NCBI GenBank assembly: GCA_017415995.1
Contig: JAFQDN010000053.1
Location: 1 to 42,435, forward strand
Origin: Akkermansia sp.
Lineage (GTDB): Bacteria; Verrucomicrobiota; Verrucomicrobiia; Verrucomicrobiales; Akkermansiaceae
Reading direction: 5' to 3'
Length of the DNA stretch: 42,435 bases
Below, one piece after another: positions 8,444 to 16,808 of the stretch. Below the pieces are notes generated by a model. That model worked only from the letters and a program-made list of their open reading frames with translations. It did not search any database and was not told where the DNA came from. The translations under genes were made by a program, and so were the position numbers. The stretch's first letter is position 1. The number at the start of each line of letters is the position of its first letter.

Positions 8444-9301
8444 TCAGTCGCCATCAGGCATTGCCGTAAAACGGGCATCTGCGAACAGGTGAACGCGTTG
8501 CCAGTGGAGGATGGTTGGCATTACCCCTTCCTCCGTGGAAATGTAACCGCCGTTTTGCTGCATCCAAGTTTTGACGTCCGGATGAGCATTGGCCGGGGCG
8601 GCACAGAAAGCCTCCGGGAAGCAGCGGAATGCGTCGATGTCGTTGTGTCCGTCGCCCATAATGAAGAGGTGTTCTGCCGCTACCTGAAAACTGCGCCGGA
8701 CGTGCTCCAAGGCCGTTCCTTTATGGAAGCGGGCATCAGCAAAGCGCATGTAGCGCCCGGCTCGCTGTATGGTGGCTCCGGAGTCCTCCAAATCGCGGAG
8801 CAGGGGAATGAGGGTATCCATCGTAGGGCTATCGGCCGCTTCGACGGAGAGCGGGTCGTCCGCAGCAATTATCCATGAAAGCTGCGGGAATTTGCGTTTA
8901 ATGAGCTCCAGACGCTCGTGAAAGGGAGGGCAAAGCCTCCGTCGCAGGGTGAGGTTGATGAGCTCACACTCGCGGTTGTAGGGCATTTCCGGGCGGAGTG
9001 AGCGGGTGGCGTAATCCGCAAGGTAGATGTAGCGCTCGCAGGTGCAGATGAAATCCGGTAAAAAAGGGGAGCAGGGAAGGAGCTCGCTGAGCAGGTACGG
9101 CAAGGTGCGCCCGGTGTTAATGCCCCAGCAAACACCGTGTTGCCGCAGGGCTGCCATGGTTGTAAAGAACTCTTCCGGCACGGCAGGCCCGTTTTCTGCC
9201 CGCAGGGTGCCGTCAAAATCAAATGCCAACAGGTATTTGCATGTGCCCGGTAGCGGTGCCGGTTGTCCCGGTGGGGAACAGTGCTCTGCCGTGGAGTGCA
9301 T
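8444..9301 (-). CDS. HAD-superfamily hydrolase, Cof/sugar-phosphatase-like
   Basis: A 285-residue protein. HAD motif I is FDFDGTL (about residues 28-34; the first Asp would be the nucleophile) and motif IV is MGDGHNDIDAF (about residues 218-228). Between them lies a cap region as in the Cof/sucrose-phosphatase (type IIB) branch. It is predicted to dephosphorylate a small phosphorylated metabolite such as a sugar phosphate; the substrate is not determinable. The start lies 12 bp after the stop of the OmpA-domain gene, making it the last gene of a three-gene minus-strand operon. A start further in is possible, since the first 20 residues look non-conserved. Confidence 0.85.
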   Translation of the reverse strand: MHSTAEHCSPPGQPAPLPGTCKYLLAFDFDGTLRAENGPAVPEEFFTTMAALRQHGVCWGINTGRTLPYLLSELLPCSPFLPDFICTCERYIYLADYATRSLRPEMPYNRECELINLTLRRRLCPPFHERLELIKRKFPQLSWIIAADDPLSVEAADSPTMDTLIPLLRDLEDSGATIQRAGRYMRFADARFHKGTALEHVRRSFQVAAEHLFIMGDGHNDIDAFRCFPEAFCAAPANAHPDVKTWMQQNGGYISTEEGVMPTILHWQRVHLFADARFTAMPDGD

Positions 9302-9313
9302 ATGCAGCCGGGG

Positions 9314-10531
9314 TTATTCCTCCGCCTCCTCTACCTCCACGGCCTCTTCCTCGCGAATTTTGGAAGCGGAGGTGTAGGTTTGCGGCGTGGGCTGTTTTTC
9401 GCGCAGGAGCTGGGTTACGGACTTATTGAGCGGTATTTTTTTATTGGAGTTCAAGCAGCCCGGAGGCAGCTCCTCATTGGCGCTGCGCATGTGGATTTCG
9501 ACGCGACGGTTGAGCTGTTCTTCCTCCTGTTTACCGGTAATGGGAACGATGGGGGATTTATTGGCGCAGGCGCGGATGTACACTTTATCAACGGGGACCC
9601 CATTACCACGCAGCCATTCGCGCACGGCGGCGGCGCGTTGCAGGGAGATAAAGGCATTGTAGGTTGCTGTACCGATGCTGTCGGAATGCCCCTCAATGAT
9701 GAAGTGTGTGTTGCGGTTGATTTGGATGAGTGCTGCGAGTTGTTGCAGACTGACCAGAGCAGAGCGCTTGAGGCTGCATTCATTAAAGTCGAACAGGAAG
9801 TCTGCCCCCAAGCGTGCAACGCCGGATTGGGACCCCAAATTGCTCTCGCCGATGAGCTCGGAAAGGGTACGGGTATCCGCCGGCAGGGTGTGTTTGCTGT
9901 CACGCGCTGCATCTTTAAGCTCTGCCTCCAAGGTGTCGCCCGTGCGCTCTACTTCACCGATTTGCGGTGGGGTGTTGATGACGACATCATTGGCGTTCAT
10001 GGGGACGGGATCCGGGTTTTCAATGAGCTCCGGGGTGGGGACTGACGGCAACTCCATTTGGCTGAGATTAATTTCCGCCGGCGGTGTTTCCGTGATGGGT
10101 TTGAGGCTTTCCGTCTGCATGTTTTGCTCAGCAGCCACAAAAAGCTGCGTATCACCCGGGCGCATTTCCAATTCCGTGAGTTCGGTGTCCAGCAGGTCTA
10201 CATCCTGCGGGGTAGGCTCCGGAGGCGCTATTTCCGCGGGATCCGGTACTTCTTCCTCATGCTGTTCCTCGGGCTCGTCTTCACGGACTTTGAACACCAC
10301 GCGTTTGGTGTCATCTTTAACCCGATTGGCAAGTTCATCTATGGGTTTGAGTGCGTAGCTGAAGATGCTCGGTGCGAAAATGTAGGCGACAATGTGCACA
10401 ACGATGGCCGCAACGGCTGCGCCCAGTGCTACGGGTAGCATATCGCGTTGCCGCGTGAGCTCGTATCCGTTGCGGCGGCGGTTGGTGCTTTTTGCTCTCT
10501 TTTTCTGTTTAGCTTTGGTGTAGGCGGACAT
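9314..10531 (-). CDS. OmpA-domain envelope protein with N-terminal TM anchor
   Basis: A 405-residue protein. A basic cytoplasmic N terminus (KQKKRAKSTNRRR) precedes one transmembrane helix at about residues 32-52. A long acidic, Pro/Glu-rich periplasmic linker follows (about 60-190). An OmpA-like peptidoglycan-binding domain occupies about residues 235-355, with FLFDFNECSL, IIEGHSDSIG and LQRAAAVREWLRGNGV. An acidic tail ends in EEEAVEVEEAEE. The layout (short cytosolic tail, single TM, stretched linker, peptidoglycan-binding domain) resembles MotB/TolR-type or wall-tethering proteins, but no MotA/TolQ partner is nearby. It lies 14 bp downstream of the alpha/beta-hydrolase-like gene and 12 bp upstream of the HAD gene. 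Confidence 0.87.
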   Translation of the reverse strand: MSAYTKAKQKKRAKSTNRRRNGYELTRQRDMLPVALGAAVAAIVVHIVAYIFAPSIFSYALKPIDELANRVKDDTKRVVFKVREDEPEEQHEEEVPDPAEIAPPEPTPQDVDLLDTELTELEMRPGDTQLFVAAEQNMQTESLKPITETPPAEINLSQMELPSVPTPELIENPDPVPMNANDVVINTPPQIGEVERTGDTLEAELKDAARDSKHTLPADTRTLSELIGESNLGSQSGVARLGADFLFDFNECSLKRSALVSLQQLAALIQINRNTHFIIEGHSDSIGTATYNAFISLQRAAAVREWLRGNGVPVDKVYIRACANKSPIVPITGKQEEEQLNRRVEIHMRSANEELPPGCLNSNKKIPLNKSVTQLLREKQPTPQTYTSASKIREEEAVEVEEAEE

Positions 10532-10545
10532 GGTCAGTCTCTGCG

Positions 10546-11664
10546 TCAGAGTTGTTGATCGGTCGTCAGCACCGGACGGTCGGGGGTGCTGACGTGGGGT
10601 TTGTCAATAGCGTTGAGAAAATCGTCATTTAACCAGTGAATAATGGACGTGAAGACCTCTTCCTCGTTTTTCATGAGGCGGAGCTCGATGGTGGCGGTGG
10701 TGGCCCGTTCTTTAGAACCGATGGTGTAGGTGTGGAGCCGTGCCGTGGCATCCGGTGGGTCTTCCGGGCCGTGTAGTGTCCATATACCTTTGGTATCGCT
10801 GGGTAATTGTCGGTAGATGGTGATGGCATCTTTGAGGGTGCAAATGGGGTTATCGCGTGTGAGGTTGATGATGAGGGCGGGCGTGTTGCGATTGAGGTTG
10901 GCTGCACTCTCAACGGGAGCAACATCAAAGCATTCAAAGCCGACAGCTCCGTTGATTTTGATGTCCATGAGTGCCAATTTGACGTGTGAGAGAAGGTTTT
11001 TCGGCATGGTGCGACTGATGGATTCGCGCAGGGAGGCGTATGCATCTATGGCAACTATGCCTCGCAGGCGGTCATCCAAGGCAGCTGCTTGCAGCAAAAG
11101 ACCGGCTCCGTAACCTTGCCCCACGCCGATGATGACGGGGCGCTCCTTGCCGGACATTTGCGTGATGGTATCCAACAGTTTCGGGACGTCTTCACTTTCC
11201 TTGAGCCCATGTGTACAGTGAGCACGGCGGTTGTTGCTGCCCCGGGGTTCCCACAGTATGCAGGTGATGCCGGCTGCTGTCAGGTACTCTGCCAGGGGGA
11301 GGGCTGAGCGTATGCCGTGGTCCCAGTCTACGCATACCAATGCGTAGTCGATGTGCCGCAGCTTGTCGGCTCGGTTATTGAGCAGGTCTGCGTTTACCGT
11401 GCGCTGGCGGGCGGATTCTTCATCATCCTTGCGGGCTATCAGAGCTGTTACCTCGCCTCCGTCCCAGCCGTTGAATACCAGTGGAGTCATGCGGATGCCC
11501 AGGTGCTTTTCCGGGATAATGGAGAGGTTGGTGTAACTCTCATTCAGCGGGGTAATGATGGGGGCAGCCATGTTGCTGATGTGGTTCCACAACCATACGC
11601 AGGTGATAACCAGTGCCAAAAGCATGGTTATAAACAATAATCGTATGGGGCGCAGCAGTCTCAT
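10546..11664 (-). CDS. Membrane-anchored alpha/beta-hydrolase-fold protein, nucleophile Ser missing
   Basis: A 372-residue protein with an N-terminal TM helix (about residues 10-28). Its alpha/beta-hydrolase-like core is recognised by ALVCVDWDHG, CILWEPRGSNNR (the usual WDxRGxG-like strand/turn) and PVIIGVGQGYGAG at the nucleophile elbow. In active enzymes that elbow reads GxSxG; here it is GVGQG, with Gly where Ser should be, so classical esterase or peptidase activity is doubtful. It may be a pseudoenzyme or a mis-assigned elbow. First gene of the minus-strand operon with the OmpA-domain protein and the HAD phosphatase. The periplasmic face is inferred from the single N-terminal helix. Confidence 0.75.
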   Translation of the reverse strand: MRLLRPIRLLFITMLLALVITCVWLWNHISNMAAPIITPLNESYTNLSIIPEKHLGIRMTPLVFNGWDGGEVTALIARKDDEESARQRTVNADLLNNRADKLRHIDYALVCVDWDHGIRSALPLAEYLTAAGITCILWEPRGSNNRRAHCTHGLKESEDVPKLLDTITQMSGKERPVIIGVGQGYGAGLLLQAAALDDRLRGIVAIDAYASLRESISRTMPKNLLSHVKLALMDIKINGAVGFECFDVAPVESAANLNRNTPALIINLTRDNPICTLKDAITIYRQLPSDTKGIWTLHGPEDPPDATARLHTYTIGSKERATTATIELRLMKNEEEVFTSIIHWLNDDFLNAIDKPHVSTPDRPVLTTDQQL

Positions 11665-11676
11665 CGGTCCGACGTC

Positions 11677-11705
11677 AGTATAACAGTAGCTTCTCTTTTA
11701 CGCAA
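11677..11705 (-). promoter_or_regulatory. Promoter of the hydrolase-OmpA-HAD operon
   Basis: Read on the minus strand: TTGCGT (11705-11700), a 17-bp spacer and TATACT (11682-11677), ending 12 nt before the ATG. A perfect TTGACA sits further upstream (11721-11716), but its best -10 partner has only a 15-bp spacer. Confidence 0.5.
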
Positions 11706-11733
11706 TTGCAAAGTATGTCAACGGTTTTGTTGC

Positions 11734-12696
11734 TCAAAACACCATGGAGCAAAAGGCTTCATACAACCAAATGGCGCTTTCTTTCATGTGGTAGAGGTAG
11801 CCCTCTGCCGTAAGCACCCCGAATGTGTACATGATGACGGTGAGTATTAGTACATTAAGCACGAATGTGAGCAACAGTGAGAAGATAAGCCCATTGTCCA
11901 GCATGTCCGGTTGCTCTTGGCGGATGCTCCATACTGTCCAGTACAGATGGAAACTCCACCAAAAACCGAAGCCTGCGTAGAACCAAGCCTCGTACGTCCC
12001 GAAGGGATAGAACATGTTAATGCCCCACAGGGCAACCATCCACACCAGCATCCAGAAGGGGACGAAATAGGGGGAAAGGGAGATAAAGATGTTACTCTTG
12101 TCGGACATGACGTATCCGCCCTCGTGCGCGGTGACGTGGATTTTGCTGATTTTACCGCCACACAGCAGAATGGCCACGGCGTGTGTCAGCTCGTGCCCCA
12201 GCACATACATGTATGTGCACGCTGAGCGAAACATCAGCATAACGGTTATGGCGATAAATGTCATGATGCCCAGCAAGCTGTACCAAACAGGTGTGCTCAG
12301 CCAGAAGCCCAAGTTATCCACCACGGCGGAGTTGTTGCTTAACTCGCTGATGAGGGCATCCACCATGATGATGGAAAGAGGAATAAACAAAACGATGGCA
12401 ATGAGAGCACGCCACGTTTTTGCCCAGGCACTCAGGGGGAGTAAGCCGTAAGCATCCGTTCCGGTGGCTTGGCTTTCATTATCATATGCATCATACTCCG
12501 GTTCCGGGAGTAGGGAGCCGAAGAGGGCTCTGTCTTCCTCCGTCGGGTTTTTGGCATGGCTGTTTTTCCAAGCGCTGACGGAGGGGGTGCGGAGGTGTTC
12601 CGCCTCTTCCGGTCGGGAGAGTTCGGTTCTCCAATCCCCGAACTCCGGCGAGGGATCGGCTCTGTGCAAGCTGCTGTGTTTTCCTTTCGTTTTCAT
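11734..12696 (-). CDS. M50-like integral-membrane zinc metalloprotease
   Basis: A 320-residue membrane protein. The start is set at the ATG that shares its A with the recJ stop (TGATG at 12696); the frame is open further upstream inside recJ, but that part is out-of-frame recJ. The N-terminal 110 or so residues are soluble and charged, then several hydrophobic segments follow. A zinc-binding HExxH is visible in GHELTHAVAILLCGG, within a hydrophobic helix as in site-2-protease-like M50 enzymes; QPDMLDNG further on could provide the third ligand. The substrate is unknown. Translational coupling to recJ suggests co-expression rather than a shared function. Confidence 0.78.
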   Translation of the reverse strand: MKTKGKHSSLHRADPSPEFGDWRTELSRPEEAEHLRTPSVSAWKNSHAKNPTEEDRALFGSLLPEPEYDAYDNESQATGTDAYGLLPLSAWAKTWRALIAIVLFIPLSIIMVDALISELSNNSAVVDNLGFWLSTPVWYSLLGIMTFIAITVMLMFRSACTYMYVLGHELTHAVAILLCGGKISKIHVTAHEGGYVMSDKSNIFISLSPYFVPFWMLVWMVALWGINMFYPFGTYEAWFYAGFGFWWSFHLYWTVWSIRQEQPDMLDNGLIFSLLLTFVLNVLILTVIMYTFGVLTAEGYLYHMKESAIWLYEAFCSMVF

Positions 12697-14408
12697 CAGT
12701 GGTTGGGTTGGGCTGGTCGTATGTCCTGAATGGACATGGAAAGCGTAGTGCGCCCTCGCCACACATTGCGGTCTATGGTAAACGCAATGTCCCAAGGCGG
12801 GTCCGGCAGGGCTATGTTTCCACCGTTGAAGTACATGGCATCGCATTCGTAATTATGTTGGCGCAGGCTGAGCCTGAGGTGGTTTTGCAGGTGCCGCGGT
12901 GCATCGGATAGCATGACGTTGCGACTCATGAAAACCGGTTGCGGATTGGAATTGCCGAATGGTTCCATTAGTTCGTAGCTATCCAATAAATCGAGAGTCA
13001 AATCTTTGAAATCAACCTCGGCGTCGATGGTCAGTTTGGGTTTCAGTTGGTCTTCTGAAGCATGCTCCAGTACGAAGGTGTCGAACGCTTCACGGAATTT
13101 ATCAATCATTTCCTCCCGTATGACTAAGCCGGCAGCCATTTCGTGCCCGCCTCCGGATACCAAGGTGTCCGCGCATTCATGAATGGCTTGGACGAGTGAT
13201 ATGCCCGGAATAGAACGTCCGGATCCTTTTCCTAATCCATTGGAATCCAATGATATGATGAAGGTTGGTTTGTGGTAGCGACGCATGAGCAGCGAGGCTA
13301 CAATGCCTACTACGCCGGGGTGCCAAGTGCGTGAGCCCAGTACAATGACACGGTCATTCGCCGGGGAGAATGAGTTTTCCAGCATGTCGGTGGCCTCGGC
13401 TCGTATTTTTTCCTCCTCTTGCTGGCGGGCTCTATTATGTGCTTCCAAACGGTGTGCCAGCTGCTGAGCTCGCTGTATATCGCTGGTCATGAGCAGCTCC
13501 AGCGCATCGCTGGGTGAGTCCATTCTTCCGGCCGCATTCAAACGCGGCCCAATGCGGAAGGATACGTGGCTGGCGTTTGGTGTGGAGCGTAAGCCGGTTA
13601 CCTCGTTGAGTGCTTGTAGCCCAATGTTGCCGCCTTTGGCCATGATGCGCAGCCCGTGCCGTGTAAGTAGGCGGTTCTCGGCTACCAGTGGCACAATGTC
13701 TGCCACGGTGGCAATGGCTACGATGTCCAAGTATTCCTTGAGGTCGAAGTGCATCAGCCTGCGCCGTTTGAGCATGGCGTGGGCAAGTTTGAACACCACA
13801 CCGGCGCTGCACAGGTAGGTCATCGGGCTGTTGTGCTCCAATTTTGCGTTCACCACGGCTACAGCGGGGGGACGCCCTTGGGTGCTGCTTTCGTGGTGGT
13901 CCAGGATGATAACATCTATGCCTAAGCTGTTAAGGTAAGCAACCTCATCCACGGAGGAGGTGCCGCAATCCACGGTAATGAGGAGCCCCGGGGTGCAGCC
14001 GCATTTTTCCAGCGCGTGGTCAATGCCATCATCGCTCAGCCCGTAGCCTTCCTTAGTGCGTACGGGGATAAAGCAGGTGGGGTTTACGCCGTACGCTGTG
14101 AGTATGGTGTGCAACAGTGTGACGGAGCTTACTCCGTCCACATCATAATCCCCATAAATGCATACATGCTCACCGTGATCTACCGCGCGGAAGATGCGCT
14201 CAACGGCGGCATCCATCTCCCGCATCTCAAAAGGGTCCCCTAAATCTGCTAGTCGGGGGCGGAGGAAACGTTCTGCCTCTTCCGGACTCCGAATGCCGCG
14301 CTGCTTCAATAACTGCCTGACCAGTAGCGGTAGCTGCCGGTTAAGCTCATTTCCAAAGTCGGCTTCAGAGTCCGTCGGGCGTATTTCCCAACTGAACTTC
14401 GTACTCAT
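12696..14408 (-). CDS. recJ: Single-stranded-DNA-specific exonuclease RecJ
   Basis: A 570-residue protein, the usual RecJ length. It degrades ssDNA 5' to 3' in recombinational and mismatch repair. Conserved phosphoesterase motifs are present: YGDYDVDGVSSVTLL (motif I), ITVDCGTSS, and the DHH signature in IILDHHESS. The DHHA1 region shows GSGRSIPGISL and SGGGHEMAAGL. A C-terminal OB-like domain follows (LMEPFGNSNPQPVF). The gene is divergent from prfB, and its stop overlaps the start of the M50-like protease gene by one base. Confidence 0.95.
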   Translation of the reverse strand: MSTKFSWEIRPTDSEADFGNELNRQLPLLVRQLLKQRGIRSPEEAERFLRPRLADLGDPFEMREMDAAVERIFRAVDHGEHVCIYGDYDVDGVSSVTLLHTILTAYGVNPTCFIPVRTKEGYGLSDDGIDHALEKCGCTPGLLITVDCGTSSVDEVAYLNSLGIDVIILDHHESSTQGRPPAVAVVNAKLEHNSPMTYLCSAGVVFKLAHAMLKRRRLMHFDLKEYLDIVAIATVADIVPLVAENRLLTRHGLRIMAKGGNIGLQALNEVTGLRSTPNASHVSFRIGPRLNAAGRMDSPSDALELLMTSDIQRAQQLAHRLEAHNRARQQEEEKIRAEATDMLENSFSPANDRVIVLGSRTWHPGVVGIVASLLMRRYHKPTFIISLDSNGLGKGSGRSIPGISLVQAIHECADTLVSGGGHEMAAGLVIREEMIDKFREAFDTFVLEHASEDQLKPKLTIDAEVDFKDLTLDLLDSYELMEPFGNSNPQPVFMSRNVMLSDAPRHLQNHLRLSLRQHNYECDAMYFNGGNIALPDPPWDIAFTIDRNVWRGRTTLSMSIQDIRPAQPNH

Positions 14409-14415
14409 GGCTCAA

Positions 14416-14444
14416 CTTTAACATTACCGCCCCCCCTTCGTCAA
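14416..14444 (-). promoter_or_regulatory. recJ promoter
   Basis: On the minus strand, TTGACG (14444-14439), a 17-bp spacer and TTAAAG (14421-14416). The -10 ends 7 nt before the ATG, predicting an almost leaderless mRNA. The spacer contains a run of eight G residues. Confidence 0.55.
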
Positions 14445-14549
14445 GATTTTTGCGTGTACGCCTCATCTTCTCTTGCCGTGTGGTAGTGTTGTGCCGTTGC
14501 GCGTGGCAGTAATAAAGCCCTACAAGAGATTGCAGATGTGAGATACGGC

Positions 14550-14578
14550 TTGACATTCGGGGTGAGTGTCTGTATACT
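14550..14578 (+). promoter_or_regulatory. prfB promoter
   Basis: Perfect TTGACA (14550-14555), a 17-bp spacer and TATACT (14573-14578). Only 10 nt separate the -10 box from the ATG at 14589, so the mRNA should begin about 4 nt before the start codon. Confidence 0.82.
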
Positions 14579-14588
14579 TCGCGCCCGT

Positions 14589-15696
14589 ATGGAGAACCAG
14601 CCGACAAATTATGATCTCTCGACGCTTGACACGGAGGCCATGCGCAGCCGTCTTTCCGAGCTCGGGAGCTATCTTTGACCTCGCAGCACTTGAAGCCAAA
14701 GTTGCTGAACTCGATGAACGAATGAGCGCCTCTGACTTCTGGGATAACCAGGCAGCGGCACGTGCCCTTATGGCAGAGGTGAACCCCCTGAAGCGCCGTT
14801 TGGAGCAGTACCGTGCTCTGGAAAGTGGCTTGGAAGATGTGGAGGTGGCCTTGGAGATGGCCGGTGAGGAGCCGGAGATGGCTGCCGAGGCGGCTACTGA
14901 GTACTATGCATGGGAAAAGAAACTCAAGGAGTTTGAGCTCATCACCTTGCTCAATGGCCCGCATGATAATGCAGGGTGCTATGTGACGATTCATGCCGGC
15001 GCCGGTGGCACGGAGGCCTGTGACTGGGCAAGTATGTTGCTGCGCATGTACCTGCGCTATTGCGAACGCCACGGTTTCAGTACCGAAATCATGGAAAGCA
15101 CGGATGGTGATGAAGCCGGATTGCGTTCCGTTACCATTAAGATTGACGGTGAGTATGCATATGGCTATTTGAAGAATGAGCGTGGCATTCACCGTTTGGT
15201 GCGCATGAGCCCCTTTGATTCCGCCGGCAAACGCCACACTTCTTTCTGCTCATTAGATGCCACCCCTGACATCTCTGATGACGTGGAGATTGAGGTGAAG
15301 GAAGCCGATGTGAAGATGGATACCTACCGCTCCGGTGGTAAGGGCGGACAGAACGTGAATAAGGTGGAAACCGCTGTGCGCCTTACGCACTTACCCACTG
15401 GTATCATCGTTGCCTGCCAAACACAACGCTCCCAGCTCCGCAACCGTGAGGAAGCCATGCGCATGCTTAAGGCCCGCCTCATTCAGTTGGAGGAAGACCG
15501 CAAGCGCGCCGAAGCGGATAGGCAGTACTCCGAGAAGGGTGACATTGCTTGGGGTAACCAGATCCGCTCCTACGTGTTCCAACCTTACCAAATGGTGAAG
15601 GATTTGCGTACGGGGGTGGAATCCGGCAATATTCAGGACGTGATGGACGGCAATATAGATGCTTACATAGAGGGCATGCTGCGCCACAATATCTGA
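14589..15696 (+). CDS. prfB: Peptide chain release factor 2, programmed +1 frameshift
   Basis: RF2 releases finished chains at UGA and UAA. The true start is the ATG at 14589. Frame 0 encodes 29 residues ending SELGSYL and meets an in-frame TGA at 14676. Translation then shifts +1 and continues DLAALEAK from 14677 to the stop at 15696, so the coding joins are 14589-14675 and 14677-15696. The product is about 368 residues, the normal RF2 length. The stop-recognition tripeptide SPF ([10 protein letters not shown]) marks RF2 rather than RF1, and the peptidyl-hydrolysis motif GGQ is in [11 protein letters not shown] near 15344-15352. The shifted frame has no stop upstream to 14566, but that apparent start lies inside the promoter and is not real. 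Confidence 0.96.
14661..14679 (+). promoter_or_regulatory. RF2 autoregulatory frameshift site
   Basis: CTCGGGAGCTATCTTTGAC contains the canonical slippery TAT CTT TGA C with the TGA at 14676-14678. The Shine-Dalgarno-like stimulator normally AGGGGG is reduced here to GGGAG. When RF2 is scarce, ribosomes pause on TGA and slip from CTT to TTT, restoring the RF2 frame. This is known biology of the family; the site itself is read directly. Confidence 0.95.
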
Positions 15697-15710
15697 TTTT
15701 ATCAACTGAA

Positions 15711-15754
15711 GGCGTGCAGGGGACCGGTTTTGCTCCTGCACGCCGTATTTTTAT
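15711..15754 (+). terminator. Terminator between prfB and trmD
   Basis: A 10-bp perfect stem GGCGTGCAGG / CCTGCACGCC (15711-15720 with 15735-15744) is followed by GTATTTTTAT. The U tract ends 5 nt before the trmD ATG, so terminator and trmD initiation region are fused. TTGCTC (15729) and TATAAG (15752) at 17-bp spacing could also act as a weak trmD promoter within the same stretch. Confidence 0.8.
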
Positions 15755-15759
15755 AAGCC

Positions 15760-16548
15760 ATGCTGACGATAGATGTTCTGACTCTGTTTCCGGAGCTGAT
15801 TACAACGCCGCTTTCTCAAAGCATTATGGGGCGTGCGGGTGATAAGGGGATTATAAACGTGCGGGCACACCAGTTGCGTGATTGGGCGCATGATAAACAC
15901 CACCGCACGGATGATTACCTGTGCGGTGGAGGGCAGGGCATGCTCATGAAGTGTGAGCCTATTTTTGAAGCTATTGAGCAGTTGCGCCAAGAGAACACGA
16001 AAGTGATTCTCATGACTCCCCAAGGGCGCGTTTTTTCCCAACCGGTTGCTCAGGAATTGGCCGCCCCCTGCGTGGAGGGGGGGGACGCTCACTACATCTT
16101 CCTTTGCGGGCATTATGAGGGGGTGGACCACCGCGTGATTGAATCACTCGTGGATGTGGAGCTTTCCATCGGCGACTACATTTTGACCAACGGTGCTATT
16201 GCTGCCGTGGTGGTGATTGATGCGGTGGCACGTTTGCTGCCCGGGGCTCTCGGTGATGCCCGCAGCAGTGAAGAAGAGTCTTTTGCGGATGGTTTGTTGG
16301 AGGCTCCTGCCTACACAAAGCCAAACGTTTTCCGTGGAATGCCCGTGCCGGAGGTGTTTTTATCCGGCAATCATCAAGCAATTGCGGAGTGGAAGCTTGA
16401 CCACGCGGTTGAGCGCACCCGTACCAACCGCCCGGACCTGTATGAGGCCTGGGCGGCGGTGCATCCGGAGTACTTCTCCCCTAAAAAGAAGAAGCGCACA
16501 CGGTTGACTCATTACAAGAACCGCAAGCCCGAGGGGGATGAGTCCTGA
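15760..16548 (+). CDS. trmD: tRNA (guanine-N1)-methyltransferase TrmD
   Basis: A 262-residue SPOUT-class enzyme that methylates G37 of tRNAs using S-adenosylmethionine, preventing +1 frameshifting. Family signatures: IDVLTLFPELI at the N terminus, DYLCGGGQGMLMKCEPI, the trefoil-knot SAM site in FLCGHYEGVDHR and LSIGDYILTNGAIAA, and ARLLPGALGDARSSEEESF. The C-terminal helical domain ends in a basic KKKKR tail. The start is the ATG 5 nt after the terminator U tract, with no Shine-Dalgarno sequence. The last 37 bp overlap a small convergent gene. Confidence 0.96.
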   Translation: MLTIDVLTLFPELITTPLSQSIMGRAGDKGIINVRAHQLRDWAHDKHHRTDDYLCGGGQGMLMKCEPIFEAIEQLRQENTKVILMTPQGRVFSQPVAQELAAPCVEGGDAHYIFLCGHYEGVDHRVIESLVDVELSIGDYILTNGAIAAVVVIDAVARLLPGALGDARSSEEESFADGLLEAPAYTKPNVFRGMPVPEVFLSGNHQAIAEWKLDHAVERTRTNRPDLYEAWAAVHPEYFSPKKKKRTRLTHYKNRKPEGDES

Positions 16549-16745
16549 GTGGTTGGCTCCTCTTGTTGAGGTGTTTGGTTGTTAGCTTTATCGTGCAGCA
16601 AGTTTCTGATAGCCTCTCCGGCACAATGCCCGAGTTGCTTTCCTTTTGCAGCCAGCTCACGCACGCGGGCGTCTTTGCTCATCTTGTGGGCTACCGTGGC
16701 TGCCACTGCGCCACCGATAAATGATATAATGTTGCTCATTTTCAT
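16512..16745 (-). CDS. Small membrane-anchored protein, unknown function
   Basis: A 77-residue frame. The N terminus is hydrophobic and glycine-rich (IISFIGGAVAATVAH), followed by a basic amphipathic stretch (KMSKDARVRELAAKGKQLG) and a Gln/Thr/Ser-rich tail. The layout resembles short YtxH/DUF6110-type proteins with a GG-containing anchor, but the family is not certain. An alternative start is the Met two codons in (16739). It lies 63 bp downstream of the TPR-like lipoprotein gene on the same strand and overlaps the trmD 3' end by 37 bp in antisense. Confidence 0.5.
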   Translation of the reverse strand: MKMSNIISFIGGAVAATVAHKMSKDARVRELAAKGKQLGHCAGEAIRNLLHDKANNQTPQQEEPTTQDSSPSGLRFL

Positions 16746-16808
16746 GGGGTGTTACATGTTGTGCTCCCCATATTATCTTCATTCTGCCCTCCGTGCAAGA
16801 AGATAGAA

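Noticed and set aside
9263..10045. A 260-codon plus-strand frame opposite the OmpA-domain gene
   Set aside because: Antisense shadow; the minus strand has a TM anchor and OmpA motifs.
12697..12846. N-terminal 50-residue extension of the M50-like protease
   Set aside because: It overlaps the recJ C terminus out of frame; the TGATG junction gives the natural start.
14566..14676. An upstream ATG giving a longer RF2 without frameshift
   Set aside because: It lies within the promoter (between the -35 and -10 boxes), and the residues before DLAAL do not look like RF2, whereas the 14589 frame with CTT TGA C does.
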